Part shown: positions 25,037-33,459 of the stretch, one piece after another | Layout of the letters: each line of letters begins with the position of its first letter | Position numbering within the stretch: position 1 is the first letter of the stretch | Assembly (NCBI GenBank): GCA_013178125.1 | Contig: JABLXJ010000002.1 | Coordinates: forward strand, 248,001 to 312,000 | Direction of reading: 5' to 3' | Length of the DNA stretch: 64,000 nucleotides | Source of the DNA: Bacillota bacterium | GTDB taxonomy: Bacteria; Bacillota; SHA-98; Ch115; JABLXJ01 | Notes under the pieces: generated by a model | What the model was told of the DNA's origin: nothing | Seen by the model: the letters and a program-made list of their open reading frames with translations, nothing else | Database searches by the model: none | Program-made: the position numbers and the translations under genes

Positions 25037-26338
25037 GTGCCTAAAATCGCAATGATCGGTGCAGGAAGCGTAGTATTCGCCAAGAGGCTCATATATGACA
25101 TCCTTTCGTTTCCCGAGCTTGCGGGGAGCACAATTTCTCTGATGGATATCGATGCAGAGAGGCTGGACCTCATCGCCAGGCTCGCCACCAAGCTAGCCGA
25201 GCAGGAGGGGTTCGACGTTAAAATCGATGCGACCCTCGACCGCAGGGAAGCGTTGAAGGGGGCTGATTACGTCATTACCATGATCCAGGTCGGCGGGCTG
25301 GAGGCGTATGAGCTTGACATAGATATTCCCATGAAATACGGGATAAAACAGTGCGTAGGGGACACCCTCGGGCCGGGTGGTGTATTCCGGGGTTTGAGAA
25401 GCATACCCGTATTCCTGGATATCTGCAAGGATATGGAGGAGCTATGTCCTGACGCTCTTCTCATCAACTATACCAACCCCATGGCCATGATAACGTGGGC
25501 TATAAACCTGGCTACCGGCATCAAGACCGTAGGCCTCTGTCACAGCGTCCAGGGGACGGCAGCCCAGCTTGCAAGCTATATCGGAGCGCCTAGTGAGGAA
25601 GTGTCCTACTGGGTGGCCGGCATCAACCACATGGCATGGTTCCTGCGCTTCGAATGGAATGGCCGGGATGCTTATCCCCTGTTATTCGAGGCTATGGGGA
25701 GGCCCGAGGTCTACAGCAAGGACAAGGTCAGGTTTGAGATGATGCGCCATCTCGGATATTTCATCACCGAGTCCAGCGGCCACCTGTCAGAATACGTGCC
25801 GTATTTCCGAAAGCGCAATGAGCTTATCGACGAATTCTGCACGGAGGGTTTCGGCGGGGAGACAGGCTTTTACCTGCGCCACTGCAGGGAGAGCTGGAAG
25901 CCACATTATGACCGGATAAGGAAGCAGATCGCAGGGGAGGTACCGGTAGACGTCGAGCGTTCTCATGAATACGGGGCGTATATAATCCACTCCATCGAGA
26001 CCGGAACGCCGCGCCGCATAAATGGCAATGTGCTAAACAGCGGAATTATAACGAACCTGCCGCAGGGTTGCTGTGTCGAGGTGCCCTGCCTGGTTGATGA
26101 CGCAGGGCTCCACCCCTGTTATATTGGCGACCTTCCCTCTCAGTGCGCGGCTCTGAACCGGACCAACATCAACGTGCAGGAACTTGCAGTCAGGGCAGCC
26201 CTTGAGCGTGACAGGGACCTCGCCTTTATGGCCGTGATGTTCGACCCCCTGACGGCGGCGCTGCTCTCGCCTCGCGAGATACGCAAGATGGTCGACGAAA
26301 TGTTCGAAGCGGAGGCCCGGTACCTGCCTGGCTGGTGA
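25037..26338 (+). CDS. melA: Alpha-galactosidase, GH4 family
   Basis: NAD- and manganese-dependent glycosidase acting by oxidation-elimination. The 433-residue protein has the dinucleotide motif IGAGSVVFAKRLIYD at the N-terminus, LMDIDAERL, then NYTNPMAMITWAIN near 145-160, the metal-binding cysteine in GLCHSVQGTA near 174 and histidine in GINHMAWF near 205. The CHSV form of the cysteine motif is the one found in MelA-type alpha-galactosidases; CHEV, CNVP and CHGx mark other GH4 specificities. GTG start at 25037 follows GAGGAGGGA. It would hydrolyse imported melibiose-type substrates in the cytosol, alongside the GH36 enzyme downstream. Confidence 0.88.
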   Translation: MPKIAMIGAGSVVFAKRLIYDILSFPELAGSTISLMDIDAERLDLIARLATKLAEQEGFDVKIDATLDRREALKGADYVITMIQVGGLEAYELDIDIPMKYGIKQCVGDTLGPGGVFRGLRSIPVFLDICKDMEELCPDALLINYTNPMAMITWAINLATGIKTVGLCHSVQGTAAQLASYIGAPSEEVSYWVAGINHMAWFLRFEWNGRDAYPLLFEAMGRPEVYSKDKVRFEMMRHLGYFITESSGHLSEYVPYFRKRNELIDEFCTEGFGGETGFYLRHCRESWKPHYDRIRKQIAGEVPVDVERSHEYGAYIIHSIETGTPRRINGNVLNSGIITNLPQGCCVEVPCLVDDAGLHPCYIGDLPSQCAALNRTNINVQELAVRAALERDRDLAFMAVMFDPLTAALLSPREIRKMVDEMFEAEARYLPGW

Positions 26339-26515
26339 CACCAGGGTAGTGCGTACGCACAAGGTTACAAAGCTTCGTCACTTATGGGGCGCACCTCAGG
26401 CGCACCTCAGGCGGCGCGTTGGTTGGCGAGTAAGTAGGTCTGCGCGCTCAGGAGAGGCGGGCCGGCTAACGCCTGGCCCTGGTTAATGCTAAGACTATAT
26501 CGGGAGTGAGAGGGG

Positions 26516-28834
26516 TTGCCTGTAACTTATTTGGATGACCGGAAGATGTGGATACTGGAAACAGAACGGATGGCCTATGTGATGGGGGTCGACGGGCAGG
26601 GCGGGTTTCAGCATCTCTATTGGGGCGACCGGCTCCCAAGGGTTTCAGATTACCCTGTGCCTGCGCCCACCCATGCTCGCGCTGGCTCCCTGAACTCCTG
26701 TCACCCGTTTGAATCGCCGCGCAGCATGGTATATGAGGAATACCCTGCGTGGGGCGGTATAAAATACACGGAGCCATGCCTCAAGGCTTCCTATTCCGAT
26801 GGGGTAAGGGATGTAGTGCTGGTCTACGAAACACACTGGCAAGCGACGGCCGCCAATGCGACGGCCGCCAGTGGAGCCCCCGGGCCCAAGCCTATACCTG
26901 AACTCACAGTCGTCCTAAAGGACCCCTACTACAACCTGAGGGTGAAGCTACATTACAGGCTTTACGAGGAATTCGACCTCCTGGAGCGGTATGCCGAGAT
27001 CGAAAATGCGGGTTCCGGGGATGTGTCGCTCGAACAGGTTCTATCCGGGGCATGGGCGTTGCCGCGGGGCACGGGCTACCGCCTCACATATCTCGCCGGC
27101 CACTGGGGGGCGGAGACTCAACTCCGCAGGATCGATATTCAGCAGGGCAAATTCGTCCTCGAGAGCCGGCGGGGCTTCACGAGCCACCAGGCGAACCCGT
27201 GGTTTGCCATTGACCCCCGGGAGAGGGCGGGCGAGGAACACGGGCAGGTGTGGTATGGCGCCCTGGGCTGGAGCGGGAACTGGAAGATCGTGGTTGAGCA
27301 TACATTCCTCCAGCAGCTCATCGTCGCCGGGGGCATCAATGATTTCGACTTCAGCTGGCTCTTGGAGCCCGGTGAGGTATTTACCACGCCTGCGTTTGTG
27401 GGCGGATACACGGCAAACGGATTCGGGGCTGCAAGCCGCAATATGCACAGGTTCCAGCTGGAGCACATCCTGCCGGAAAGCCACAGGCACGAGCTGCGGA
27501 GGGTCCTCTACAATTCCTGGGAGGCGACGAAGTTCGATGTCTCAGAGGAGGGGCAGGCCCGGCTGGCCGAGAAGGCCGCTTCCATCGGCGTCGAGCTGTT
27601 TGTGATTGATGATGGGTGGTTCGGGGCTCGCAATGATGATACGGCAGGCCTCGGCGACTGGTATGTCAACCAGGAGAAATTCCCCAGGGGGCTTAAGCCC
27701 CTCATAGATAAGGTAAACAGCCTCGGGATGGATTTCGGGCTGTGGGTCGAGCCGGAGATGGTAAACCCCAATAGCGATCTCTACAGGGCGCACCCCGACT
27801 GGGTCTACCACTTTTCAAATAGGCCGAGGTCCGAGCAGCGAAACCAGCTGATATTGAACATTAGCCGGGAGGATGTCAAGGAATATGTCTTCCAGTGTCT
27901 GGATAGGCTTCTTACTGAGAATAACATCAAGTTTGTGAAGTGGGATGCGAACAGGCACTTCAGTGAGCCGGGGTGGCCGGGGGCGCCCGTGGGGAGGGAG
28001 AGGGAGAGGGAGATATGGGTGAGGCACGTCCAGGCTGTGTATGAGGTTTTGGAGCGCCTGAGGCAGCGGCACCCCGATGTAATCTTCGAATCCTGCTCTG
28101 GCGGCGGTGGAAGGGTGGACCTGGGCATCCTGCGCCGGGTCGACCAGGTCTGGACGAGCGACAATACAGATGCCTTCGACCGGCTCAGGATCCAGGAGGG
28201 GTTCTCCTATGTGTATTGCCCCAAGGTGATGGTGGCCTGGGTGACTGATTCACCTAATTTTATGAACGGGCGCAAGGTCTCCCTGTCTTACAGATTCCAC
28301 AGCGCCATGATGGGGAGCCTTGGCATAGGCGGCGATCTCAACGAGTGGTCACCGGAGGAGATGGAGCTGGCCCGGCAGAAGGTCGCGGAGTACAAGGAGA
28401 TCAGGCATATAATCCAGGAGGGGGAGTTATACCGGCTACTGTCGCCCTCGGAGGAGGAGGCTATCAGGGGCGCCTGCACCAGCGTCAGTGCCGGCGCCAG
28501 TATCTCGGCCGTGCAGTATGTATCCCTGGACCGCAGCGAGTCCGTGGTTTTCGCCTTCCTGCATTCCCAGCAATTCAGAGCCCAAATGCCCCGGCTGAAG
28601 CTGCGGGGCCTCGACCCGGAAGCCGTGTATGAAGTGACCGGGGCGGGGATTGAGGGGACGGTTATCCGGCTGAGTGGAAAGGCCCTGGTGAGCCTGGGCA
28701 TCGAGATCGTCCTGGGAGGCGATTTCGATAGCAGGCTGATCAGGATAAAAAATGCACACCCCCTATGTTCAAGTATCTTTTTAAAGGTGTGCCGTCAAGA
28801 ATGTTACCAGGTGGCCGGGGGTGATGGTAGATAA
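26516..28834 (+). CDS. Alpha-galactosidase, GH36 family
   Basis: A 772-residue retaining alpha-galactosidase. The N-terminal beta-sandwich domain (about 1-330) is followed by a TIM barrel with VELFVIDDGWFGARNDD near 360, LWVEPEMVNP near 420, the nucleophile Asp477 in KFVKWDANRH and the acid/base Asp549 in TSDNTDAFDR. The C-terminal beta domain carries QFRAQMPRLKLRGLDPEAVY. Its length and residues agree with the tetrameric AgaA/RafA group. TTG start follows GGGAGTGAGAGG. An Ala/Asn-rich repeat near residues 106-121 is probably an expansion. No signal peptide, so it acts in the cytosol on imported oligosaccharides. Confidence 0.92.
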   Translation: MPVTYLDDRKMWILETERMAYVMGVDGQGGFQHLYWGDRLPRVSDYPVPAPTHARAGSLNSCHPFESPRSMVYEEYPAWGGIKYTEPCLKASYSDGVRDVVLVYETHWQATAANATAASGAPGPKPIPELTVVLKDPYYNLRVKLHYRLYEEFDLLERYAEIENAGSGDVSLEQVLSGAWALPRGTGYRLTYLAGHWGAETQLRRIDIQQGKFVLESRRGFTSHQANPWFAIDPRERAGEEHGQVWYGALGWSGNWKIVVEHTFLQQLIVAGGINDFDFSWLLEPGEVFTTPAFVGGYTANGFGAASRNMHRFQLEHILPESHRHELRRVLYNSWEATKFDVSEEGQARLAEKAASIGVELFVIDDGWFGARNDDTAGLGDWYVNQEKFPRGLKPLIDKVNSLGMDFGLWVEPEMVNPNSDLYRAHPDWVYHFSNRPRSEQRNQLILNISREDVKEYVFQCLDRLLTENNIKFVKWDANRHFSEPGWPGAPVGREREREIWVRHVQAVYEVLERLRQRHPDVIFESCSGGGGRVDLGILRRVDQVWTSDNTDAFDRLRIQEGFSYVYCPKVMVAWVTDSPNFMNGRKVSLSYRFHSAMMGSLGIGGDLNEWSPEEMELARQKVAEYKEIRHIIQEGELYRLLSPSEEEAIRGACTSVSAGASISAVQYVSLDRSESVVFAFLHSQQFRAQMPRLKLRGLDPEAVYEVTGAGIEGTVIRLSGKALVSLGIEIVLGGDFDSRLIRIKNAHPLCSSIFLKVCRQECYQVAGGDGR

Positions 28835-28930
28835 TTGCCGTCACATGAGATGCTGAGATACATCATAAAGACTAAAATGGAAATCCTTGTACACCACAAA
28901 AGTTACATACATCCGGCCATCGCCAGGGTG

Positions 28931-28959
28931 TTGACAGATTTCCGCTGGTGAGGTAGAAT
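28931..28959 (+). promoter_or_regulatory. Sigma-A-type promoter of the ArsR-sulfur relay operon
   Basis: A perfect TTGACA at 28931-28936 and TAGAAT at 28954-28959 are spaced by 17 nt. It lies about 140 nt upstream of the ArsR-type gene, leaving a long AT-rich leader with repeated operator-like motifs. Confidence 0.75.
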
Positions 28960-28990
28960 TGGGTTGCAGTGACATATTAATAATCCTTAA

Positions 28991-29039
28991 AATATCGTAA
29001 TACCCCCCGACATATAATCATATTAATATTGTAATATCG
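28991..29039. promoter_or_regulatory. Possible ArsR operator repeats
   Basis: AATATCGTAATA at 28991 and AATATTGTAATA at 29025 are near-identical 12-mers 34 bp apart. They are downstream of the -10 element, in the leader of the ArsR-type gene, where autoregulatory operators are usual. The regular spacing of about three helical turns fits two bound dimers. Assignment is by position and symmetry only. Confidence 0.45.
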
Positions 29040-29100
29040 CAAGATATAACTCTCACCCCCGGCAAAGCGGCTATATCAATGGGACGAGAGGTGACGAGGG

Positions 29101-29484
29101 ATGCTGACTCCTGAAGAATGCGAAGCCGTCGCCCGTTTCCTGCAGGGCTTTTCAAACCCGGTGAGGATCCGGATCCTGTGCGCGATACACCTAGCGGAGA
29201 AGGGTGTTAGCGAGATCGCACGGGAGATAGGCGAGAAGGAATCCAACATCTCGCAGCAGTTGCGCGTTCTCGAGGCTAAAGGATTTGTGATGAGGCGGCG
29301 CAGCGGGCAGCACGTATTTTACCGCATAAAGGATTCAGCGATATGCGCCGTGATGGAGCGCGTGAAAGATATAATCCTACCATCATCTTCATGGCCTGAG
29401 CTTAAACTCGATAAGCCTGAACTTGAAAAGCCTGAACTCGAGCAAAATGCGCAATGCCCGGCCCAATTAATTGACAGTCGATGA
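29101..29484 (+). CDS. ArsR family winged-helix regulator
   Basis: A 127-residue repressor-type protein. FLQGFSNPVRIRILCAIH opens the wHTH, VSEIAREIGEKESNISQQLRV is helix-turn-helix and LEAKGFVMRRRSGQHVFYRI the wing. Cysteines in ILCAIH and AICAVMERV are the only candidates for thiol or metal sensing; the classical arsenic CVC motif is missing. The C-terminal tail contains a PEL repeat (PELKLDKPELEKPELEQ), a tandem expansion. It heads a sulfur-relay gene set, so sensing of sulfide, persulfide or polysulfide is a reasonable but unproven guess. The leader carries a strong promoter and paired operator-like repeats. Confidence 0.85.
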   Translation: MLTPEECEAVARFLQGFSNPVRIRILCAIHLAEKGVSEIAREIGEKESNISQQLRVLEAKGFVMRRRSGQHVFYRIKDSAICAVMERVKDIILPSSSWPELKLDKPELEKPELEQNAQCPAQLIDSR

Positions 29485-29568
29485 TACCTGGCGGGCATTG
29501 ATGGTCGATGATCGCTGGCAGGCGGCAAGGCCGTGCCGGTCACATAAACAACGGCGGAGGTGGATGCC

Positions 29569-29931
29569 GTGAGCGAGGCAAGGCATCTGTGCATAATCAT
29601 CCAGACCGGTCCCTACCTTTCCGAGAATTTCGATTTAGCCTACAGTCTCGCAAAGGCCGCCCGTTCTACGGGGGATGTCGTGAGCATCTTTTTCTACGTC
29701 GACGGTGTGGGTTGCCTGAATCAGAAAATCTCATCGCCGGGAGAGAGGAATATCGCGGATATGGTTCGAGAGCTCGCGGAGGCTGGCGTCAGGGTGGCAG
29801 GTTGCGGGGCGTGTGCAAAGTTTCGCGGGATAACCAAGGATATGGTGATTCCGGGGGCTCACATGGGCAGCCTGGTCGACCTGGCCGAGATGCTGAGCGA
29901 GGCCGACTCGGTGATGAGCCTGGGGTTTTAG
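29569..29931 (+). CDS. DsrE/TusD-like sulfur carrier subunit
   Basis: A 120-residue protein. It begins SEARHLCIIIQTGPYLSENF and carries YSLAKAARSTGDVVSIFFYVDGV, followed by the active-site region VRVAGCGACAKFRGI, with Cys residues where TusD/DsrE hold the persulfide. GTG at 29569 is chosen because it is 8 nt after GGAGG. TusD-type proteins accept sulfur from TusA in a TusBCD hexamer. The next two genes code the matching DsrF and DsrH homologues, so a complete heterohexamer can be made. Confidence 0.85.
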   Translation: MSEARHLCIIIQTGPYLSENFDLAYSLAKAARSTGDVVSIFFYVDGVGCLNQKISSPGERNIADMVRELAEAGVRVAGCGACAKFRGITKDMVIPGAHMGSLVDLAEMLSEADSVMSLGF

Positions 29932-29954
29932 GGAATGGAGGTCAAGATACGGGG

Positions 29955-30314
29955 GTGAGAGCGACGAACAGCATTATGGTAGTAATCACAAAGGGACCGT
30001 ACGGCACAGCCCTTGATGCAGAAGGGTTCCGGTGCGCCATAGGCTGCGCCGGGATGGATATCAAAACGACGCTCGTGCTGCTGGATGATGGCGTTTTCGC
30101 CGCGCTCGGGGGTCAGGATCCTTCCGCCATCGGCATGAAGCCCATGGGCGAGGCGATAGGAAACGCCGATTCGTTTGGCATCGAACTCCTCGTATGCAGG
30201 GAATCCCTTGATGAGAGGGGCATTTCTCCCGACAGGCTCGTCGGGGGGAAAGTGGTTACACTGGAGGAGATCGCGGCCGCTATGATGGCGACTGACGGAG
30301 TGATCCGGTTTTAA
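29955..30314 (+). CDS. DsrF/TusC-like protein
   Basis: About 119 residues. It contains VVITKGPYGTALDAEGFRCAIG, TLVLLDDGVFAALGG, and LVCRESLDERGISPDRLVGGKV with EEIAAAMMATDGVI at the end. The order and fold features match TusC/DsrF, the second subunit of the TusBCD/DsrEFH complex. The start is GTG at 29955 (GGAGG 13 nt upstream) or ATG at 29976; the frame is open much further upstream but that part overlaps dsrE in another frame. Confidence 0.8.
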   Translation: MRATNSIMVVITKGPYGTALDAEGFRCAIGCAGMDIKTTLVLLDDGVFAALGGQDPSAIGMKPMGEAIGNADSFGIELLVCRESLDERGISPDRLVGGKVVTLEEIAAAMMATDGVIRF

Positions 30315-30385
30315 ACCGGTTCGATCCAGGGGGGGTAGGATGGCTCGATTCAGGGCCCAGGTTTGAATCCATGGGGGTGTGTCCT

Positions 30386-30700
30386 TTGGCTTTATTCATA
30401 ATATCGAGGTCGCCCTTCGAACGTGATGACTACAAGACGATTTTGAGGCTCGCCGGGATGTCCGAGGGCTCAGATGTGGTGCTCATCCAGGATGGCGTGA
30501 TTGCTGCGGAGAGTGCTCCTCCTACGTTCCGGCAAATGGCGGAGGAGGCCAGGGTCCGCGGGGTGAAATTTTACGCGCTGTCAGAGGATCTGGCGGCGAG
30601 GGGGTTGACAGCCGGCGGGATGACGGAGATTTGCGACATGAAGGTCATCGACATGCGAGGGCTTGTTGAGCTCGTTTTCAAGCATAGGAAGGTTTTCTGA
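30386..30700 (+). CDS. DsrH/TusB-like protein
   Basis: About 104 residues. LFIISRSPFERDDYKTILRLA is followed by SDVVLIQDGVIAA and FYALSEDLAARGL, with a C-terminal VIDMRGLVELVFKHRKVF; these fit TusB/DsrH, the third subunit of the complex. The TTG at 30386 follows GGGGGTG by 6 nt and gives the usual N-terminus; the ATG at 30371 adds five residues but has no ribosome binding site. A 164-nt spacer without a gene separates it from the TusA gene. Confidence 0.75.
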   Translation: MALFIISRSPFERDDYKTILRLAGMSEGSDVVLIQDGVIAAESAPPTFRQMAEEARVRGVKFYALSEDLAARGLTAGGMTEICDMKVIDMRGLVELVFKHRKVF

Positions 30701-30864
30701 GATGAGCTTTTCGATTCCCTGAGGAGCTTTTTGACCTTGTCGGGCTTTGGTTATTGGCTTTGGTTATTATAGGGAAATCTTAGGAAAATCTATAGGATTT
30801 AATTTGTAGGGAATTATATCAGGAATCAGGGATAGGTCGGAACCATAACCTGGGGGTGAGTTGA

Positions 30865-31095
30865 ATGAAGGCAGATGAGGTGCTCGATGCTAGAGGGCTG
30901 CTCTGTCCGATGCCAATTGTGAGGTTATCCCAGAAGATCAAAGGAATAGAGGCCGGCGCCATCCTAGAGATCGATGCGGACGATGAGGGCGCTAAGGCTG
31001 ATATCCCTGCGTGGTGTGGGAAAACAGGGAATGAATATCTCGGTATGGAGGAGGCCGGTGGGTTCTACAGGTTTTTTGTGCGGAAAGTAAAATAG
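30865..31095 (+). CDS. tusA: TusA family sulfur carrier
   Basis: A 76-residue protein with the family motif LLCPMPIVRLSQKI near residue 12-25 (CPxP with the persulfide-carrying Cys), followed by AGAILEIDADDEGAKADIPAWCGKTGNEYLG. TusA takes sulfur from a cysteine desulfurase or rhodanese and hands it to a TusD/DsrE-type acceptor. The second Cys in PAWCGKTG is typical of the family in anaerobes. The ATG follows GGGGGTGAG by 5-8 nt. It belongs to the same gene set as the DsrEFH proteins. Confidence 0.92.
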   Translation: MKADEVLDARGLLCPMPIVRLSQKIKGIEAGAILEIDADDEGAKADIPAWCGKTGNEYLGMEEAGGFYRFFVRKVK

Positions 31096-31285
31096 TATTA
31101 AGCAAAATAGTATCAAATCTATCAGGCCTAGGCCTATCAAGACCCAACGCAGGCACGCAAACGCGAGGTAAGGTAGAATAGGCAAAACGCAGATTTACGG
31201 TGCTTTAGTGTATGCAGTACATGCTGTTATATCAGTACATGCTACACTACGAAAGGAAGCACTACAGCGGGAGGGAGGAGAGGCT

Positions 31286-31846
31286 ATGACACAGGAGGCA
31301 CAGGATCAGGCCAGGGTGGATGGGGCGCAGGATAAGATGCGGGATCGAGTGCAGGATAGTAGGGCGCAGGACGTGCGCGACAAAGTATCTATCATATGTT
31401 TCAGCGGCGACCTCGATAAAGCCATGGCCGCTTTCAACATCGCCACGGGAGCGGCTGCCTCGGGTATGGAAGTGACGATGTTCTTCACGTTCTGGGGGAT
31501 CAATATCCTGAAAAAGCCTGAGGGGCGCAAGGGGGCCAGCACCCTCCTGGGCAAGATGTTTGACATCATGCTCCCGAAGGGCCCCGCGAAGCTTCCCATC
31601 TCCAAGATGAACATGGGCGGGATAGGCGCCGCCCTCATGCGAAGACAAATGAGAAACAAGAAGATCCAGCCATTGTCTGAGTTCATCCAGATGGCTAGGG
31701 AACTCGGTGTGAAGATGGTCGCTTGCACCATGTCCATGGACGTGATGGAGATCCCCCGCGAAGACCTCACCGGCGTGGATGAGTTCGCTGGCGTGGCCGC
31801 TTTCCTCAAGGAGGCTTCGGAGTCCAGGGTAACATTGTTTATCTGA
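31286..31846 (+). CDS. DsrE2-type (DsrE/DsrF/DrsH-like) membrane-associated sulfur protein
   Basis: About 186 residues. The core starts KVSIICFSGDLDKAMAAFNI, has MEVTMFFTFWGINILKKPEG, MNMGGIGAALMRRQM and ends with VKMVACTMSMDVMEIPREDL, the family Cys motif. The segment before the core is a glutamine/aspartate/arginine-rich repeat (AQD, RVQD, RAQD), not part of the family. ATG at 31286 follows GGAGAGG; the ORF frame extends upstream to 31208 without support. DsrE2 proteins accompany TusA and are thought to take part in sulfur transfer; this closes the sulfur-relay set. Confidence 0.82.
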   Translation: MTQEAQDQARVDGAQDKMRDRVQDSRAQDVRDKVSIICFSGDLDKAMAAFNIATGAAASGMEVTMFFTFWGINILKKPEGRKGASTLLGKMFDIMLPKGPAKLPISKMNMGGIGAALMRRQMRNKKIQPLSEFIQMARELGVKMVACTMSMDVMEIPREDLTGVDEFAGVAAFLKEASESRVTLFI

Positions 31847-32088
31847 TACCTTATCATGTCATGAATTTATAGCACTCTTTGAAAACCCATACCTACCTGG
31901 GAGAAATGTTTATCCTCGGTGAGAACTTGCTTTATTTGGCAGAGTAATCATCATTAGGCCGTTTGCGGGGATCCTTTCCGATAGGATAGGGCATAGAATA
32001 CCGGCTTGCCTTGGGGTTTGCACTGTGTACACTGGCCGCCCTGGCCATGGAATAGGCCATTGTGACCGCGGATTTGCCGGGCGTGCTC

Positions 32089-32508
32089 TTATTTCTTGGG
32101 TTTCAATGGCAACCACAATACCCTCAGGAGGCCCTTGTTTTCCAAATGAGAAAACTCGGGGTCACCTGTCACTAAAACAGCCTCTAGCTCCTGAGCCAAG
32201 GATGCCCCAAAGCAATCAGCGAAAGACAGTCCCCCAAGCGCCTTAAGCCTCGCCGCCGCCTTCGCGCGTTCCCAGGGGCATTCCATCACCTTTATTTTAG
32301 GCGTATCAAGAAGCTTGGCCTCAAAATCCAATGCTGCCTGCTCACCAGATTCCCTCGATAAGATGTAGAATACTTCGCCAAGGTTTATTACGCTCACAAA
32401 TATCTCGGTGTCGTCTGCGGAAATTATATCCTCCACATTTTGAGCGCCAGGTTCGTCCTGGAGAAAAGCCAGGAGTGCGTAGCTATCTAGGATGTATCTT
32501 CTAGGCAC
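32089..32508 (-). CDS. PIN-domain toxin, VapC type
   Basis: A 139-residue PIN ribonuclease. Acidic residues in YILDSYALLAFLQDE (first Asp), INLGEVFYIL (Glu), GLSFADCFGASLA (Asp) and LVTGDPEF (Asp) make the metal-binding quartet. VapC toxins cut tRNA or rRNA. It follows an AbrB-type antitoxin gene with an 8-nt overlap, the usual antitoxin-first arrangement. The gene is convergent with the sulfur-relay operon; the 240 nt between them show no gene. Confidence 0.88.
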   Translation of the reverse strand: MPRRYILDSYALLAFLQDEPGAQNVEDIISADDTEIFVSVINLGEVFYILSRESGEQAALDFEAKLLDTPKIKVMECPWERAKAAARLKALGGLSFADCFGASLAQELEAVLVTGDPEFSHLENKGLLRVLWLPLKPKK

Positions 32509-32752
32509 GTTCGTTGTCCTCCCTGGCCCGCTCCAACTGCCGTTCCCGAAGTAGAACGCGGGTCAAATCAGCGCCCCCCTTAAAAGCCCCACGCAGCCGC
32601 AGCAGCGGGTACCGCTCCAATGGTTCTATTATTATCTTGCCATCCTCGTCCTTTACCAGCAGGCGGTCGCCCTGTCGCAAGTTATATTTCTGTCTTATCT
32701 TTCCAGGGATGACTATTTGCCCCTTCCTAGAAATAATGATGATGGCCATCAT
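32501..32752 (-). CDS. AbrB/MazE-type antitoxin
   Basis: About 83 residues. The N-terminal swapped-hairpin DNA-binding domain reads ISRKGQIVIPGKIRQKYNL and QGDRLLVKDEDGKIIIEPLE; the C-terminal tail (FKGGADLTRVLLRERQLE) should wrap the toxin. It overlaps the PIN toxin gene. The start is one of two adjacent ATG codons at 32752 and 32749, a few nt after AAAGGGG; the frame upstream to 32773 adds seven basic residues without support. Confidence 0.85.
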   Translation of the reverse strand: MMAIIIISRKGQIVIPGKIRQKYNLRQGDRLLVKDEDGKIIIEPLERYPLLRLRGAFKGGADLTRVLLRERQLERAREDNERA

Positions 32753-33007
32753 TTGTCCCCTTTTCTTACCCATACTATTATCTTACCATGATTAATGTAA
32801 GACAAAATGGCAGTAAAGTCAAGAGGAGAGGGGGCCAAACTTTTGGGCGCAAGCTTTTTGAAACTCAAGTGACAATCCTTGGATACATAGATACGCTCAC
32901 TCTGTCGCAAGGGTGCGTAACGCAACAGAGACGCAACGCATAGTCTAGTGGTAGGATTGGGGTATTTCCTTGACATATTCGATTCCGATTGGAGATGGCG
33001 TTGGAAT

Positions 33008-33424
33008 ATGCTGTTTGAGATGGCATCGCTCCGGCGACGATCATCACAACGCGCGCTGCAAGAGGAACGACCCAGGAGGAGCAGAGCCGAGATCCTGGAG
33101 CTCGGGGTGGAAGGGGCTATTGCGGGCGTGGCATTTGTAATAGGGCCTGCGCTCGTCACAGGAGAGGAGAGAATCGAGGTGCTCGGCCCCCAGCTCACGG
33201 CGGGAGCAGTGAGTGGGTTTTGGGGCGGCATTCTTACAGAAGTCTTGATAGAGCGTGTACATATTTATGTCGGGATTGCCATCGCCGGCATCATAACGGG
33301 AATTCTATATCAGGTCATTATTCAGTTGTGGCCAAAAGAGAAGAAGGAAGGGGGGAGGAAAACGGCGGCCCTCCAGGGCTTCCACCCGGACCCCCTCTTG
33401 GCCCCCCGGTTTGGAATCAGGTAG
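33008..33424 (+). CDS. Small membrane protein, unrecognised
   Basis: About 138 residues; no family recognised. A basic N-terminal section (RRRSSQRALQEERPRRSRAE) is followed by two hydrophobic segments, GAIAGVAFVIGPALVTG near 53-70 and a longer GFWGGILTEVLIERVHIYVG / IAIAGIITGILYQVIIQLW near 88-126, with a basic tail. The ATG at 33008 has GGAG 13 nt upstream; start and coding status are uncertain. The preceding sequence contains a TTGACA without a matching -10 element. It is convergent with the next gene. Confidence 0.4.
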   Translation: MLFEMASLRRRSSQRALQEERPRRSRAEILELGVEGAIAGVAFVIGPALVTGEERIEVLGPQLTAGAVSGFWGGILTEVLIERVHIYVGIAIAGIITGILYQVIIQLWPKEKKEGGRKTAALQGFHPDPLLAPRFGIR

Positions 33425-33459
33425 GCGTAATTATCTAGCCCGTAGTTATCCGGCGGTGA

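Noticed and set aside
32930-33005. tRNA remnant
   Set aside because: TAGTCTAGTGGTAGGAT resembles a tRNA-Glu D-arm and TTCGATTCC a T-loop, but the distance is about 8 nt too short and no anticodon or acceptor stem pairs.
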